A DNA stretch of 64,000 nucleotides, taken from assembly GCF_021739485.1 (NCBI RefSeq), contig NZ_JAJFNK010000013.1:62001-126000 (forward strand). The letters run 5' to 3'. This document shows, one piece after another, positions 45,117-55,073 of this stretch. The notes beneath the pieces are model-generated. The model worked only from the letters and a program-made list of their open reading frames with translations, was not told the DNA's origin and did no database searches. This DNA comes from Alicyclobacillus tolerans. Lineage in GTDB: Bacteria > Bacillota > Bacilli > Alicyclobacillales > Alicyclobacillaceae. The stretch's first letter is position 1. The number at the start of each line of letters is the position of its first letter. A program made the position numbers and the translations under genes.

Positions 45117-46046
45117 ATGCCGTTAGTAACAACTACGGAAATGTTTGAAAAAGCCTATGAGGGCGGTTATGCGATTGGTGCTTTTAACGTAAACAATATG
45201 GAAATCATCCAGGGTATTACGGAAGCAGCCCAAGAAGAAAAATCCCCTGTGATCCTGCAGGTTTCCGCAGGAGCGAGAAAATACGCGAACCACACTTACT
45301 TGATGAAACTTATAGAAGCTGCCGTTATCGAAACGGATGTTCCGGTCGCTCTTCACCTCGACCACGGAGATACATTTGAAATCTGTAAAACTTGTATCGA
45401 CGGTGGTTTTACTTCCGTGATGATTGACGGCTCCCATCATTCTTTTGACGAAAACATTCAGTTGACCAAGCAGGTTGTTGAATACGCGCACGAAAATGGT
45501 GTTGTCGTCGAAGGGGAATTGGGAAGGCTTGCAGGGATCGAAGATGACGTCAATGTGTCCGACGTAGATGCTTCATTCACAAACCCAGACCAAGTTGAAG
45601 AATTTGTAGAGCGGACGGGAGTGGATTCACTGGCTATCGCCATTGGCACGAGCCACGGCGCGTTCAAGTTCAAAGGTGAGCCGCGGTTAAGATTTGACAT
45701 TCTCAAAGAAGTCCAGAAGCGTCTCCCGGGTTTCCCGATCGTGCTTCACGGCGCATCTTCGGTCACGCCGGAGCATGTGGAGACGATCAATAAATACGGC
45801 GGCAACATTTCCAATGCGAAGGGCGTTCCTGAGTCAATGTTGAGGGAAGCGGCTTCCATGGCAGTATGTAAAATCAACATCGACTCGGATATACGCCTTG
45901 CTATGACTGCGGCAGTCAGGAAGCAAATTGCCGAAAATCCGACTCAGTTTGATCCAAGGCAATTTCTTTCCCCTGCCCGGGAAACCTTGAAACAGATTGT
46001 AAAGCACAAGATGGTGAACGTCCTCGGATCTCATGGAAAAGTATAG
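45117..46046 (+). CDS. fba: Class II fructose-1,6-bisphosphate aldolase
   Basis: 309 residues from ATG 45117 after AAGGAGAG. Zinc-dependent aldolase of glycolysis/gluconeogenesis. Motifs: GAFNVNNMEIIQG, LHLDHGDTFE (zinc His and base), MIDGSHHSFDEN, EGELGRLAG, GTSHGAFKF, VLHGASSV and KINIDSDIRLA. FbaA and tagatose/sulfofructose-type aldolases share this fold; the general match is to the Fba group. It is a single-gene unit, with a hairpin over the stop codon. Confidence 0.93.
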   Translation: MPLVTTTEMFEKAYEGGYAIGAFNVNNMEIIQGITEAAQEEKSPVILQVSAGARKYANHTYLMKLIEAAVIETDVPVALHLDHGDTFEICKTCIDGGFTSVMIDGSHHSFDENIQLTKQVVEYAHENGVVVEGELGRLAGIEDDVNVSDVDASFTNPDQVEEFVERTGVDSLAIAIGTSHGAFKFKGEPRLRFDILKEVQKRLPGFPIVLHGASSVTPEHVETINKYGGNISNAKGVPESMLREAASMAVCKINIDSDIRLAMTAAVRKQIAENPTQFDPRQFLSPARETLKQIVKHKMVNVLGSHGKV

Positions 46047-46073
46047 GCCTGGCACAATCGTGTACCAGGCCTA
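46044..46073 (+). terminator. Hairpin over the fba stop codon
   Basis: TAGGCCTGG/CCAGGCCTA, perfect 9 bp with a 12-base loop that can pair further (CAC/GTG). No T tract follows, so termination efficiency is uncertain. Confidence 0.45.
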
Positions 46074-46265
46074 TGAGAAAATAATAGACCGTTGCAGAGA
46101 GTCGTTTTTTGTTGAACCTTCTCTCGGGACCTTCCATGAGTTCCTTACCTGCATCAGCAACAAGGGGAAAACACGAGATACCTATGCACATGCCATTCAA
46201 AACACTGCTGCATGTGCCATAACACCGTCATACACGCCGCGATTGTAGTGTACCTCACATTTGTC

Positions 46266-46466
46266 TTATTCAATCGCCTCATAGGCGTCATATACATCGC
46301 CTGGGTTCAAGTGCGGACCGACGTCTGCTCCCAAAATATCGTACCCAAGCTCTTTGGCCTGGCTAACTATAGCATGCACCTTGCGGATGGCATCGTTAAT
46401 GGTGGGACAAGGTTTGGTCTCCGGCTTCATATCTTCATCACTCGCAATCTTCAAGTCTAAGATCAA
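46266..46466 (-). CDS. Small acidic protein, unknown
   Basis: 66 codons from TTG 46466 (or 54 from ATG 46430, after AGTGATGAAG). The peptide is acidic and helical in look (INDAIRKVHAIVSQAKELGY, HLNPGDVYDAYEAIE) with no low-complexity bias. No family is recognised. It lies 25 bp after another small minus-strand frame, possibly one unit. Confidence 0.4.
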   Translation of the reverse strand: MILDLKIASDEDMKPETKPCPTINDAIRKVHAIVSQAKELGYDILGADVGPHLNPGDVYDAYEAIE

Positions 46467-46491
46467 TTTCCGATGCTCACTACAGTCAGTC

Positions 46492-46782
46492 TTAAGTTTC
46501 CGAGGACGGCGGTAAGTGGGCCTGTTCGGTGTACTTCCGGGTTTTGTGTTCTGCTTCTCGCAGCATTAAAACTTCATCTTTCTTTACCACTGTAACGGCT
46601 TGTTTCACGATTATGAGGTGGAGAACAATCCAGACCACCACCGTGAAGTAAATGTCGATTCTGAGCACCGAAACCCCCTCCTTGACTGTAATGTACAGAA
46701 TGCTATCTATGAATTCTGTAATCTCGATCACAGCCTGCATAACCTTTGACTTTCCACCCACCCTCGTGACCTCTGATGGCAC
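46492..46782 (-). CDS. Small membrane protein, unknown
   Basis: 96 codons from GTG 46782, or 82 from ATG 46740 after AAAGG. It has one hydrophobic helix (IYFTVVVWIVLHLIIV) between an amphipathic N-terminal segment and a charged C-terminal tail (KKDEVLMLREAEHKTRKYTE). No family is recognised. Together with the next small frame it fills an otherwise empty 830-base region. Confidence 0.4.
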   Translation of the reverse strand: MPSEVTRVGGKSKVMQAVIEITEFIDSILYITVKEGVSVLRIDIYFTVVVWIVLHLIIVKQAVTVVKKDEVLMLREAEHKTRKYTEQAHLPPSSET

Positions 46783-46904
46783 CAGGCCGTGCCCAATTTA
46801 CATCAATTTTTAAGAAGCGTGACCGAGCACACACCGTAAACACTTCCAACGCTGTACTTTAAGACTGGAAATACTTGATGGTTTCGAGTCAAGGAGATGA
46901 GGAC

Positions 46905-49877
46905 ATGGCGACGAGCCTGACTTCGAGCTTTTATGGAGCAAACTTGGGTTACCTCTTAGAGCAATACGACCAGTATGAGCAGGACCCGCGTTCCGTCAGT
47001 GAGTCGACAAGGAAATTTTTTGAACAGCTTCGCATGGACGGTTGGCGCGCCCAAAATTTTACATTCTACGAGTTGAAAACCGCAGATGTCGAGCAGCGGG
47101 ATCGGACCGTAAAAACCGGCCCGTCGGACGAACCAAGCGGAGATACGGGAAAACAGACCAAGGACCTGGGGCGGATTTCAGATATTGTTGGAGTCGTCGA
47201 ATTAGCGCGCAATATCCGGCAAAATGGGCATTTGGCCGCCCATTTTAATCCGCTTCAAGAGTCTCAGAAACTGTCGGCCATGTTTCAAATAGGCACTTAC
47301 CACTTGACTGAACAGGCCCTGCGGACAATGCCGGCAGAAATCATTGTGGGTCCGGCAGATCAAGACCTCCGCAGTGCTTGGGATTCCATTCTCAGACTCA
47401 AAGAGGTTTACATGTCAGACCTCGCGTTTGAGTTTGCACACGTCAATCCAATGGAAGAACAGGCATGGTTATACCATATGGCGGAGGCGGTTTTGCCGCA
47501 GTGGAAGTTGTCTGTTGCAAAGCGGAAAGCGCTATTGCAGCGTCTATCCGAAGTAGAAGCGTTCGAGCGGTTTCTCCACAAAACATTTCCCGGTCAGAAA
47601 CGATTTTCGATTGAGGGAGTGGATGCCCTGGTACCGATGATGGACCGATTGGTCCACGACGCGGTCAGTCAGGGAGTGCAGGACATTGTGATTGGGATGG
47701 CCCATCGCGGGCGCTTAAGCGTATTGGCACACGTACTTGGCAAACCATATCAGGCTATCTTTTCGGAATTTCAACATGCTCCAAATAAGGAGTTAGTGCC
47801 ATCCGAAGGGTCAATGGGCATTAACTACGGGTGGACCGGAGATGTGAAATACCACTTAGGGGCGTACCGCACTTTAAACTTAGCTCCGGACGTTCGTCAA
47901 AAACAAGGACCCGTGCTTGCGCATCTGCGTTTAGCTCATAATCCGAGCCATTTGGAGTTTGTCAATCCGGTAGTCGCAGGCATGACTCGAGCAGCCCAAG
48001 ACGAGCGCTCCAGTGGAGGGTCTCCTAAACGAAATGCCTTGCAGTCCCTTGCCGTGCTTGTCCACGGAGATGCAGCGTTTTCCGGGGAAGGGGTAGTGGC
48101 TGAGTCGCTCAATTTGTCGAGACTCCCAGGCTACGAAACCGGCGGCACCATACACGTCATTGCGAATAACCTGTTGGGTTTCACGGCTGAAGGGCAAGAG
48201 GTGCGTTCCACATTGTATGCCAGCGACTTGGCCAAAGGGTTTGAAATCCCTATTGTTCATGTCTCAGCGGATAATCCCGAAGCCTGTTTAACGGCTATCC
48301 AATTCGCTTATGCCTACCGGACGAAGTTTCACAAAGATTTTTTAATCGATCTCGTTGGCTACCGCCGGTTTGGACACAACGAGATGGATGACCCCACTGT
48401 GACCCAGCCTCAGCTCTATGCGAAGATCAACCGTCACAAAACGGTGCGGGAACTCTACGCCGAGCAACTGGGTTCTGCAGGTTTGGTAGATCCCAAAACG
48501 GCGCAATCGATGGTAGAGGCCAGTACGGAAAAGCTGAGGCAAGAATATCAGAAGGTGTCCGAATTGAGGCCGGATCACGACAGCCAGAACGAGTGTCTTA
48601 CACCGAGTGAACCCCGGTTCGTTCCCATTTCTGAACTCCAACGTCTGAACGACGCTTTGTTGCAACGGCCCGAGGGTTTTACCGTCTACCCCAAACTGGA
48701 ACGGATTTTATCGCGCCGCCGGGATGCGTTCTCGGGTAGTGGACGCATTGATTGGGCACATGCCGAATCTCTTGCATTTGCTGCCATCCTCGCCGACGGC
48801 ATGCCAATTCGTTTAACCGGGCAGGACTCCGAGCGCGGGACTTTCGCACAGCGGCACATGGTGGTCCATGATTTTCAAACCGGCACACGCTACGTCCCAC
48901 TGCAACACTTGCCGGGGGTTGAAGCGACTTTCGACATTCACAACAGCCCAGTCACAGAAGGAGCCGTGTTGGGGTTTGAGTACGGGTACAGTGTGCAGGC
49001 ACCGGGAACGCTCGTCATCTGGGAAGCTCAATTCGGGGACTTTGCCAATGCGGCCCAAGTGTTGATCGACCAGTTTCTTGCTGCCGGACAAGCGAAGTGG
49101 AAACAAGACAGTGGATTGGTTTTGTTACTACCGCACGGTTATGAAGGCCAGGGCCCAGAACATTCGAGCGCTCGACTAGAACGGTTCTTACAGTTAGCGG
49201 CCCACCACAACTGCACAGTGGCCAATGTCAGCACGGCGGCGCAGTACTACCACCTGTTGAGAACGCAAGCCGCCAATCTCACTCACAAGCCTGTTCCATT
49301 GATTGTGATGACGCCAAAAAGCCTGTTGAGAAATCCAAGGTCGTCCTCGCGACCCAGTGACCTGAGCGAGGGGAGTTTTCAGCCTGTGCTGGACGCGGGC
49401 AGCGAACGCTTGCCTGTCGAAGCGGATCGCGTTTCGCGCCTGATCCTTTGCAGCGGGAAGGTATCCATTGACTTGGAGGAAGCCATGGAGAAAACTCCCC
49501 CGGAAGGGGATGGCAGCATCGCCTGTGCACGATTGGAGCAGCTGTACCCATTTCCGAAGTCCGAGATCGCCCGCGTCTTGAAACGCTACCGCAACCTTCG
49601 CGAGGTTGTGTGGCTGCAGGAGGAACCCATGAACATGGGAGCCTGGACGTATGTTCGTCCCTGTCTGGAAGAAATGCTTTCCCCATCCGTGCAACTCCGT
49701 TACGTGGGGCGTACGGAACAGGCCAGCCCCGCAGAGGGCCAAGCCGGCGATCACAATCGCGAACAAGCTCGACTGCTGCGCGACGCGATCGCACCGATGA
49801 ACGTAAACGCCCGCACCCCAGTGAATGGGACGGGGGTCAGCCAAGATGCTGTACTTGGAGGTGTTTGGAATGAGTGA
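46905..49877 (+). CDS. odhA: 2-oxoglutarate dehydrogenase E1 component
   Basis: 990 residues from ATG 46905 after AAGGAGATGAGG. Thiamine-diphosphate enzyme that decarboxylates 2-oxoglutarate in the TCA cycle. Motifs: N-terminal [55 protein letters not shown] (ThDP) and [11 protein letters not shown]. The transketolase-like C-terminal half has [26 protein letters not shown] (split motif of the family). Length is normal. It overlaps odhB by 8 nt, so the two are translated together. Confidence 0.96.
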   Translation: MATSLTSSFYGANLGYLLEQYDQYEQDPRSVSESTRKFFEQLRMDGWRAQNFTFYELKTADVEQRDRTVKTGPSDEPSGDTGKQTKDLGRISDIVGVVELARNIRQNGHLAAHFNPLQESQKLSAMFQIGTYHLTEQALRTMPAEIIVGPADQDLRSAWDSILRLKEVYMSDLAFEFAHVNPMEEQAWLYHMAEAVLPQWKLSVAKRKALLQRLSEVEAFERFLHKTFPGQKRFSIEGVDALVPMMDRLVHDAVSQGVQDIVIGMAHRGRLSVLAHVLGKPYQAIFSEFQHAPNKELVPSEGSMGINYGWTGDVKYHLGAYRTLNLAPDVRQKQGPVLAHLRLAHNPSHLEFVNPVVAGMTRAAQDERSSGGSPKRNALQSLAVLVHGDAAFSGEGVVAESLNLSRLPGYETGGTIHVIANNLLGFTAEGQEVRSTLYASDLAKGFEIPIVHVSADNPEACLTAIQFAYAYRTKFHKDFLIDLVGYRRFGHNEMDDPTVTQPQLYAKINRHKTVRELYAEQLGSAGLVDPKTAQSMVEASTEKLRQEYQKVSELRPDHDSQNECLTPSEPRFVPISELQRLNDALLQRPEGFTVYPKLERILSRRRDAFSGSGRIDWAHAESLAFAAILADGMPIRLTGQDSERGTFAQRHMVVHDFQTGTRYVPLQHLPGVEATFDIHNSPVTEGAVLGFEYGYSVQAPGTLVIWEAQFGDFANAAQVLIDQFLAAGQAKWKQDSGLVLLLPHGYEGQGPEHSSARLERFLQLAAHHNCTVANVSTAAQYYHLLRTQAANLTHKPVPLIVMTPKSLLRNPRSSSRPSDLSEGSFQPVLDAGSERLPVEADRVSRLILCSGKVSIDLEEAMEKTPPEGDGSIACARLEQLYPFPKSEIARVLKRYRNLREVVWLQEEPMNMGAWTYVRPCLEEMLSPSVQLRYVGRTEQASPAEGQAGDHNREQARLLRDAIAPMNVNARTPVNGTGVSQDAVLGGVWNE

Positions 49878-51153
49878 GATCAAAGTCCCTGAGTTGGGCG
49901 AATCCATTGTCGAAGCGACGGTTGGAACCTGGCTGAAAGGCGAGGGGGATACCGTCGAGGCTGGTGAATCCGTTGTAGAACTTGAAACGGACAAGGTTAA
50001 TGTCGAAGTGATTTTCGAAGAAGCGGGAACGCTTTCATCCATCCGTCAGCCAACGGGTCAGACCGTTCAAGTTGGGGACGTACTGGCGGTCATCGAATCG
50101 GTTCAGACTCAGCAGCCAGCGCTGGGGACATCCGGAGACGAGTCGCGCGAATGGCAGACAAAGGACGTGGATAAATCTCCATTGGAGACGAGTCAGCGAG
50201 AGGTGACCGGCTCGCCTCTTGGGGGTGCCCAACCCCTGGACGTACATCGGCTTCCTCCTCGTGCAACGCCAGCCATGCGCCGCGCGGGGTTGCAACAGGG
50301 CTCGAACTCGGCGACTGACGCAGTGTTGGAGGCAAAACTCCCGAAAGCGGTTGAGGAAAACAAAGGTACAAGACAAGAAGTCGGTTTGACCACAAACTCT
50401 TCTCCAACTTTGGATGCTCGGGCATTGGCCGTCCAGACAGAGAACTTGGCATCCCCGCGAGAGGAACGGGTGAGGATGTCCCGGCGCCGGATTACGATTT
50501 CCAGAAAACTGGTGGAAACACAGCGCACCGCGGCGATGTTGACTACGTTTAATGACGTGGATATGAGTGCCATTTTAGACATTCGCAAACGGCGTAGAGA
50601 AAGTTTTAGGGAACTGCACGAAGTCAGCCTGGGTTTGATGTCCTTTTTTACCAAGGCCGTGATTGGGGCACTCAAAGAGTTTCCAAGGCTAAACGCAGAA
50701 ATCCAGGGCGAGGAAATGATTCTAAAACACTATTACGACATTGGAATTGCGGTGTCGACGGAATCCGGGTTGGTGGTACCCGTCTTGAGGGATGCGGATC
50801 GCCTCAACTTTGCAGGGATTGAACAACAAATTGCTTCCCTGGCAAAGCGGGCAAGAGAAAACGCGCTGGAGTTGTCCGAACTGCAAGGCGGAACGTTTAC
50901 CATTACCAATGGAGGGGTGTTTGGGTCCTTGCTATCGACACCGATTCTCAATGGACCTCAAGTTGGGATTTTGGGGATGCATAAGATTGAAGAGCGTCCC
51001 ATTGCTAGGAATGGGGAAGTCTTAATACGTCCAATGATGTATCTTGCTTTGTCCTACGACCACCGCATCGTAGACGGCAGTGAAGCCGTGCGTTTTTTGG
51101 CAACCGTCAAAAAGCTGCTGGAAGACCCAGAGCAGCTTTTGTTGGAGGGATAG
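49870..51153 (+). CDS. odhB: Dihydrolipoamide succinyltransferase (E2), with reduced E3-binding domain
   Basis: 427 residues from ATG 49870 after GGAGGTG. Lipoyl domain 1-77 with Lys42 in ETDKVNVE. Catalytic domain from about 215 with [15 protein letters not shown] and [12 protein letters not shown] (His/Asp). Between them the peripheral-subunit-binding domain is hard to find: only ATPAMRR (132-138) recalls its first helix, and the GIDL...GTG...GRV part is missing from a long linker. Acts as the core of the 2-oxoglutarate dehydrogenase complex. E3 is not in the window. Confidence 0.93.
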   Translation: MSEIKVPELGESIVEATVGTWLKGEGDTVEAGESVVELETDKVNVEVIFEEAGTLSSIRQPTGQTVQVGDVLAVIESVQTQQPALGTSGDESREWQTKDVDKSPLETSQREVTGSPLGGAQPLDVHRLPPRATPAMRRAGLQQGSNSATDAVLEAKLPKAVEENKGTRQEVGLTTNSSPTLDARALAVQTENLASPREERVRMSRRRITISRKLVETQRTAAMLTTFNDVDMSAILDIRKRRRESFRELHEVSLGLMSFFTKAVIGALKEFPRLNAEIQGEEMILKHYYDIGIAVSTESGLVVPVLRDADRLNFAGIEQQIASLAKRARENALELSELQGGTFTITNGGVFGSLLSTPILNGPQVGILGMHKIEERPIARNGEVLIRPMMYLALSYDHRIVDGSEAVRFLATVKKLLEDPEQLLLEG

Positions 51154-51156
51154 AAG

Positions 51157-51465
51157 TTGGCTTGGATGAATGTTGTGGGGGCTGACGAGATTCCTGTAAA
51201 TGATATGCGTAAATACACCATTGACGGTGTGGATATCCTCGTGTATCACACGTCGGATGGCTTCTTCGCTACGTCGGATACGTGTACCCATGCAGATTGT
51301 TCTCTGTCAGAAGGAGATATGGAAGGAGGGGAAATCGTTTGTTGGTGTCACGGGGGAGCCTTTAATATCCGAACGGGAACCGCGACTCGTATGCCGTGTG
51401 TAATTCCTGTGGAGACATTCCCGGTCCGATTGCAGGGTCAAATCATTCAAGTGGATGTATCTTAA
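51157..51465 (+). CDS. Rieske [2Fe-2S] ferredoxin-like protein
   Basis: 102 residues from TTG 51157 after GGAGGG, 3 nt after odhB. The Rieske motif is complete: DTCTHADC with Cys-x-His, then EIVCWCHGGAFN with Cys-x2-His. It looks like small non-heme-iron-oxygenase ferredoxins. Its place after odhAB suggests co-transcription, though no link with the dehydrogenase is known. It may serve an oxygenase elsewhere. Confidence 0.9.
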   Translation: MAWMNVVGADEIPVNDMRKYTIDGVDILVYHTSDGFFATSDTCTHADCSLSEGDMEGGEIVCWCHGGAFNIRTGTATRMPCVIPVETFPVRLQGQIIQVDVS

Positions 51466-51491
51466 TTTTGCGCGGTTATCGGAGTGGTCGA

Positions 51492-52439
51492 ATGCCAATG
51501 GATGCGCTGACAGCCAGAAAATCGATGCCGTTTCAGGATGTGGTTCGGCGGCTGCTCGAAGTTGTGAAGGACGATCAAATTAAGGTGAACGAACCATTGG
51601 AATACTACACTTATACAAAGATCGGCGGGAAGGCTGATATTTTAGTCCTTCCTGCAACCTTTTCACAAGTGAAGGGTATCCTTCTTCGAGCCAAACAATT
51701 GCAGGTACCGTTTATGGTCATGGGCAATGGTTCCAATGTCATCGTCAAAGACGGCGGAATTCGCGGGATCGTCATCGTGATGACAAGATTGATTTCCATA
51801 TCGCTTCAAAAAAATCAAATCACCGCACAAAGCGGGATACCCCTTGCTGTAGTCAGCAGATATGCGTGGTTGCACCACCTCAGTGGACTGGAATTTGCTG
51901 TTGGAATTCCCGGAACAGTCGGTGGCGCAGTTTGCATGAACGCCGGCGCCTATGGGGGGCAAATATCTGAGGTGCTTGAGCGTGCAGTTGTTCTGACAAA
52001 AGATGGCCAGTGTCTGAGTCTGACCCATCAACAACTGCACTTCGAATATCGGGACAGCGTGATTCAACGCGAAAGCCACATCGTTCTTGAAGCGACCTTT
52101 CGCTTAGAGCAGGGTGACGGTGATGAAATTAAAGCTAAAATGGATGACTTGACTCAGCGTCGTGCTTCAAAACAGCCTCTGGAGTACCCCTCCTGTGGCA
52201 GTGTCTTTAAACGTCCTCAGAACGATTATGCCGCAAGGCTGATTCAAGTCTCAGGACTGCAGGGGTTTCGCATAGGAGATGCACAAGTTTCGACCAAGCA
52301 TGCCGGGTTTATTGTAAATCTCGGCCACGCAACAGCTTCTGATTATATTCAAGTCATCCGGCATGTTCAGCAGACCGTTCTTGAAAGGAATGGGATCGCG
52401 TTGAATCATGAGGTGAAAATCGTCGGCGAAGATGTGTAA
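51492..52439 (+). CDS. murB: UDP-N-acetylenolpyruvoylglucosamine reductase
   Basis: 315 residues from ATG 51492 after GGAGTG; the longer frame upstream overlaps the Rieske gene. FAD enzyme of peptidoglycan precursor synthesis. Motifs: YYTYTKIGGKADILVLP, VMGNGSNVIVKDGG, LEFAVGIPGTVGGAVCMNAGAYGG (split motif), YRDS, and PSCGSVFKRP with the catalytic Ser/Cys region and C-terminal Glu in NHEVKIVGE. Length and the YPSCGSVFK form fit type II MurB of Bacilli. Confidence 0.95.
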   Translation: MPMDALTARKSMPFQDVVRRLLEVVKDDQIKVNEPLEYYTYTKIGGKADILVLPATFSQVKGILLRAKQLQVPFMVMGNGSNVIVKDGGIRGIVIVMTRLISISLQKNQITAQSGIPLAVVSRYAWLHHLSGLEFAVGIPGTVGGAVCMNAGAYGGQISEVLERAVVLTKDGQCLSLTHQQLHFEYRDSVIQRESHIVLEATFRLEQGDGDEIKAKMDDLTQRRASKQPLEYPSCGSVFKRPQNDYAARLIQVSGLQGFRIGDAQVSTKHAGFIVNLGHATASDYIQVIRHVQQTVLERNGIALNHEVKIVGEDV

Positions 52440-52573
52440 TCCACTTGGGTATCACTGAGGGCTTCTGCGTACCCAGCGTTACAAGCGTGTTTATAGGATG
52501 TGTGATACAGATAACGGCTGTGCCCTTTGTTACGCAGTAAAGTAAGTGGGAAATCATGAGGAGGTGAATGACT

Positions 52574-53278
52574 ATGACGTGTGAGACCCATGGACATCAT
52601 GGTTTGGACTCGTGTGTTTTACATGTTCCGATCTTTCGCGGAGCGTCGCAACAGGAAGTTGCCCTTTTACACCATGCTGTTCATTCTCGCCTCTACCGGA
52701 AAGGGGAACTTGTTTTCCAAGATGGTGAGCCGTCGGATGCCTTGTATGTGGTCAATCGAGGCGTTGTGAAAGTTTCGAAACTGGCGGATACAGGCAAAGA
52801 GCATATCTTGCGATTTCTATTTCATGGCGATTTTGGTGGAATGTCAGCCTTGTTTAAAGAGGGATACCACCACGCAAACGCAGAGGCGGTTGAGGACGCG
52901 GTAGTGTGTAGAATTTATCGCGATGACCTAAGGCCTATTCTCGACAACAACTTTGAGATGGCCTATCGATTTTTGGCTGCGCTCACCGAACGTCTACGCG
53001 ATGCTGACGAATGGGCCGGATCTATTAGTTTGTTATCCTCCGAGCGTCGTCTCGCGAAAACGCTGCTCATATTTAATGACAAAGTGCAAAATTCCGATAC
53101 AAACGAACTTCCGGTAGCGAAAAGGGAGTTGGCCGCTTTGATGGGGATGACGCCGGAAACTCTGAGTCGCAAATTGACCTCGTTCGAGTCCCAGGGATTT
53201 ATTTCTCTCAAAGGAAGAAAAGGCATTCAGATTCTGGATACGAATGCTCTTGTAAAAATTGCGAGTGGATTTTCATAA
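52574..53278 (+). CDS. Crp/Fnr-family regulator with FNR-like recognition helix
   Basis: 234 residues; ATG 52574 is 9 nt after GGAGG (ATG 52568 is too close). The N-terminus has Cys, His, His, His and Cys in CETHGHHGLDSC, a possible iron-sulfur, heme or metal site. Then the cyclic-nucleotide-like fold (KGELVFQDGEPSDALYVV, FHGDFGGMSALF) and a winged helix with MTPETLSRKL. E-x-x-S-R in this helix is how E. coli FNR reads TTGAT half-sites. It precedes a hemerythrin-like gene and a broken nitrate reductase gene, so it was probably an oxygen- or NO-responsive activator. Confidence 0.9.
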   Translation: MTCETHGHHGLDSCVLHVPIFRGASQQEVALLHHAVHSRLYRKGELVFQDGEPSDALYVVNRGVVKVSKLADTGKEHILRFLFHGDFGGMSALFKEGYHHANAEAVEDAVVCRIYRDDLRPILDNNFEMAYRFLAALTERLRDADEWAGSISLLSSERRLAKTLLIFNDKVQNSDTNELPVAKRELAALMGMTPETLSRKLTSFESQGFISLKGRKGIQILDTNALVKIASGFS

Positions 53279-53509
53279 TTACGGTCCAAATTTATGATTT
53301 ACCCCTCTTCTCATTACAATCCCTTCTCGATAAGTTCTTAGCCTCCACACAATGCGGCAAGTAAATTGAATCCGTCAGTTTGGCGAAGTGAAAGGTCACA
53401 CTCTCCCGAATCCAATCAATCAACCAATAATCATACATATTCCAGACTCTGTCGGGAAGCGTATGAAGAGTTACCCTGGGTTTTTTCGGTTTAAATGGGA
53501 GGTATCCGA

Positions 53510-53953
53510 ATGACCGGACCAGCATTACGCCATCTGGAGTCACATCACGCGATTCACGAGTCTGCCCATCAAGAAGCTGAAGCAATGACGGCTTTGCTGG
53601 AGCGAGCCGTAGAACGAAAAGACATGGGTTTGGCCGTGCAGATCGCCGTTGTACTCATCGAACACTGGGAAACGCGCACCCTTTGTCATGCTGCATCGGA
53701 GGAACAGGGGCTGTATCTTGAAATTTCTCAGGTAGAGCCTGATAAAGAATCGGTTGTTCAAGCCCTGACACGGGACCATGAGCTCATGCGAATGGCAGTG
53801 GAAGAAATCAAAGAGTTTCTAAATAACACCCAGTCCATGGAAGAAGTGGTCCGAAGATTTCATCTTCTGCTCTGGATTGAAAATACGCACAGCCGCGACG
53901 AAGAACGGCGACTCATCGCGACGTTAAAAAAGAAACCGGGAACTGCTTCATGA
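53510..53953 (+). CDS. Hemerythrin-like HHE protein
   Basis: 147 residues from ATG 53510 after GGGAGGT. A four-helix bundle with His/Glu positions of the HHE family: HLESHHAIHESAHQE, EHWETRTLCHAASEEQGLY, TRDHELMRMAVEE and HSRDEERRL. Such proteins bind a di-iron centre that senses or stores O2 or NO. It follows an FNR-type regulator and precedes the narG fragment, consistent with a nitrate/NO respiration locus. Confidence 0.75.
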   Translation: MTGPALRHLESHHAIHESAHQEAEAMTALLERAVERKDMGLAVQIAVVLIEHWETRTLCHAASEEQGLYLEISQVEPDKESVVQALTRDHELMRMAVEEIKEFLNNTQSMEEVVRRFHLLLWIENTHSRDEERRLIATLKKKPGTAS

Positions 53954-53998
53954 TTGTTGCGTTTTTTATCTTGAAAATTATCTAACGGAGGACTTGCA

Positions 53999-54325
53999 TT
54001 GACAAGCCAACAAAGACATGTGTCATTTCCGCTTCGGCTTCACTATCCTGCCGTTTTTGACCGACTCGTTGAACTGCTGACGTGCGCGGGATTGAATGCC
54101 TACGATGTCATCGCCGAGAGCGTCGGGCCGACCGAGGGGGGCGACGTCGTTGTGCGTATCCATTATGGTCGTCGTTACGATCAACGTATAGAGCAAACAT
54201 TTGACGAGGCATCGCTGCTCACTCTGGACGCTAAAGTAATTGCCTTTTTTCAAGAGGTAGCAAGGGAATGCCACAAACAAAACATCGCGGAATATCGAAC
54301 TTTCATGGGACGGACGAAACCTTAA
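53999..54325 (+). CDS. Small soluble protein, unknown (nitrate-locus neighbour)
   Basis: 108 residues from TTG 53999, 8 nt after GGAGG. It has a beta-alpha-beta look: VSFPLRLHYPAVFDRLVELL, then VVVRIHYGRRYDQ and DAKVIAFFQEVARECH. No family is recognised. Its place in a tight run with the hemerythrin-like gene and narG fragment suggests an accessory role in that pathway. Confidence 0.65.
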   Translation: MTSQQRHVSFPLRLHYPAVFDRLVELLTCAGLNAYDVIAESVGPTEGGDVVVRIHYGRRYDQRIEQTFDEASLLTLDAKVIAFFQEVARECHKQNIAEYRTFMGRTKP

Positions 54326-54374
54326 AACACAAAAAAATGAAGGTTCGTGAACTTGCCACTGGAGATGAATGGGA

Positions 54375-54674
54375 ATGTCGATGGATTTCAGAAATCAAGA
54401 GCATCAAGAAAATCTTCGAAAAGCTGCTTTAGAAATTGACAAGTCCGACTTATTAGCCATTCTTGAACTCCGTTTTGGAAGTGTATCTACGGAAGTAGTT
54501 AGCCACGTTCAATCCATCACAGAAGTTGCCATCCTTGAACGCCTTATCCTCGTTGCTGCGAATGTACCGGACTTGGAGTCGCTGCACGGCGAATTAACAT
54601 CTGGCGGTACGCCTTTTGGAATTGTTGGAGAGTCGTTCAATCCGATACCTACACCTGCGAAAGGAACTTGTTAA
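54375..54674 (+). CDS. DUF4351-like small protein
   Basis: 99 residues from ATG 54375 (ATG 54369 possible) with GGAG 10 nt upstream. LLAILELRFGSVSTEVVSHV followed by LERLILVAANVPDLESL matches the RFG...L...L pattern of DUF4351, usually the C-terminal tail of Rpn/PD-(D/E)XK-like proteins; the nuclease part is absent. Its stop abuts the narG fragment, so they were probably translated from one mRNA. Confidence 0.6.
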   Translation: MSMDFRNQEHQENLRKAALEIDKSDLLAILELRFGSVSTEVVSHVQSITEVAILERLILVAANVPDLESLHGELTSGGTPFGIVGESFNPIPTPAKGTC

Positions 54675-55073
54675 ATGACGCGACATGTACCCGTACTTCA
54701 AAAACTAACGTATCTGAAACCCGGCAACAAAATTAATAGTGGATGGACAGAGGAGTGTCCGCGCCCAAGAGAGTGGGAAGACCTGTACCGGCATCGTTGG
54801 GGCCATGACAAAATTGTTCGCTCGACCCACGGGGTCAATTGTACGGGCTCATGCAGCTGGAAGATCTATGTGAAGGACGGCATCATAACCTGGGAGACCC
54901 AGCAGACGGATTATCCGTCGCTCGGCCCGAACTTTCCTGAATACGAGCCCAGAGGATGCCCGCGCGGAGCGAGTTATTCCTGGTATATATACAGTCCTGT
55001 TCGCGTCCGCTACCCCTATGTGCGTGAGGAACTGCTGGCCCTGTGGCGCAAAGAGCGGGATGTAAAGACCTGA
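54675..55073 (+). pseudogene. narG: Truncated nitrate reductase alpha subunit (N-terminal ~125 residues only)
   Basis: The frame starts at ATG 54675 one base after the upstream stop and reads as the true NarG N-terminus: [39 protein letters not shown] (His/Cys [4Fe-4S] ligands), [19 protein letters not shown] and [10 protein letters not shown]. NarG is about 1200 residues; here it stops after 132 codons because the sequence passes into a different gene at about 55050. The molybdenum site and most of the protein are lost, so the product cannot reduce nitrate. Confidence 0.85.

Noticed and set aside
53386..53401. GTGA-AAGG-TCAC as a CRP/FNR site before the hemerythrin-like gene
   Set aside because: The half-sites are 4 bp apart instead of 6, and no matching -10 was found.
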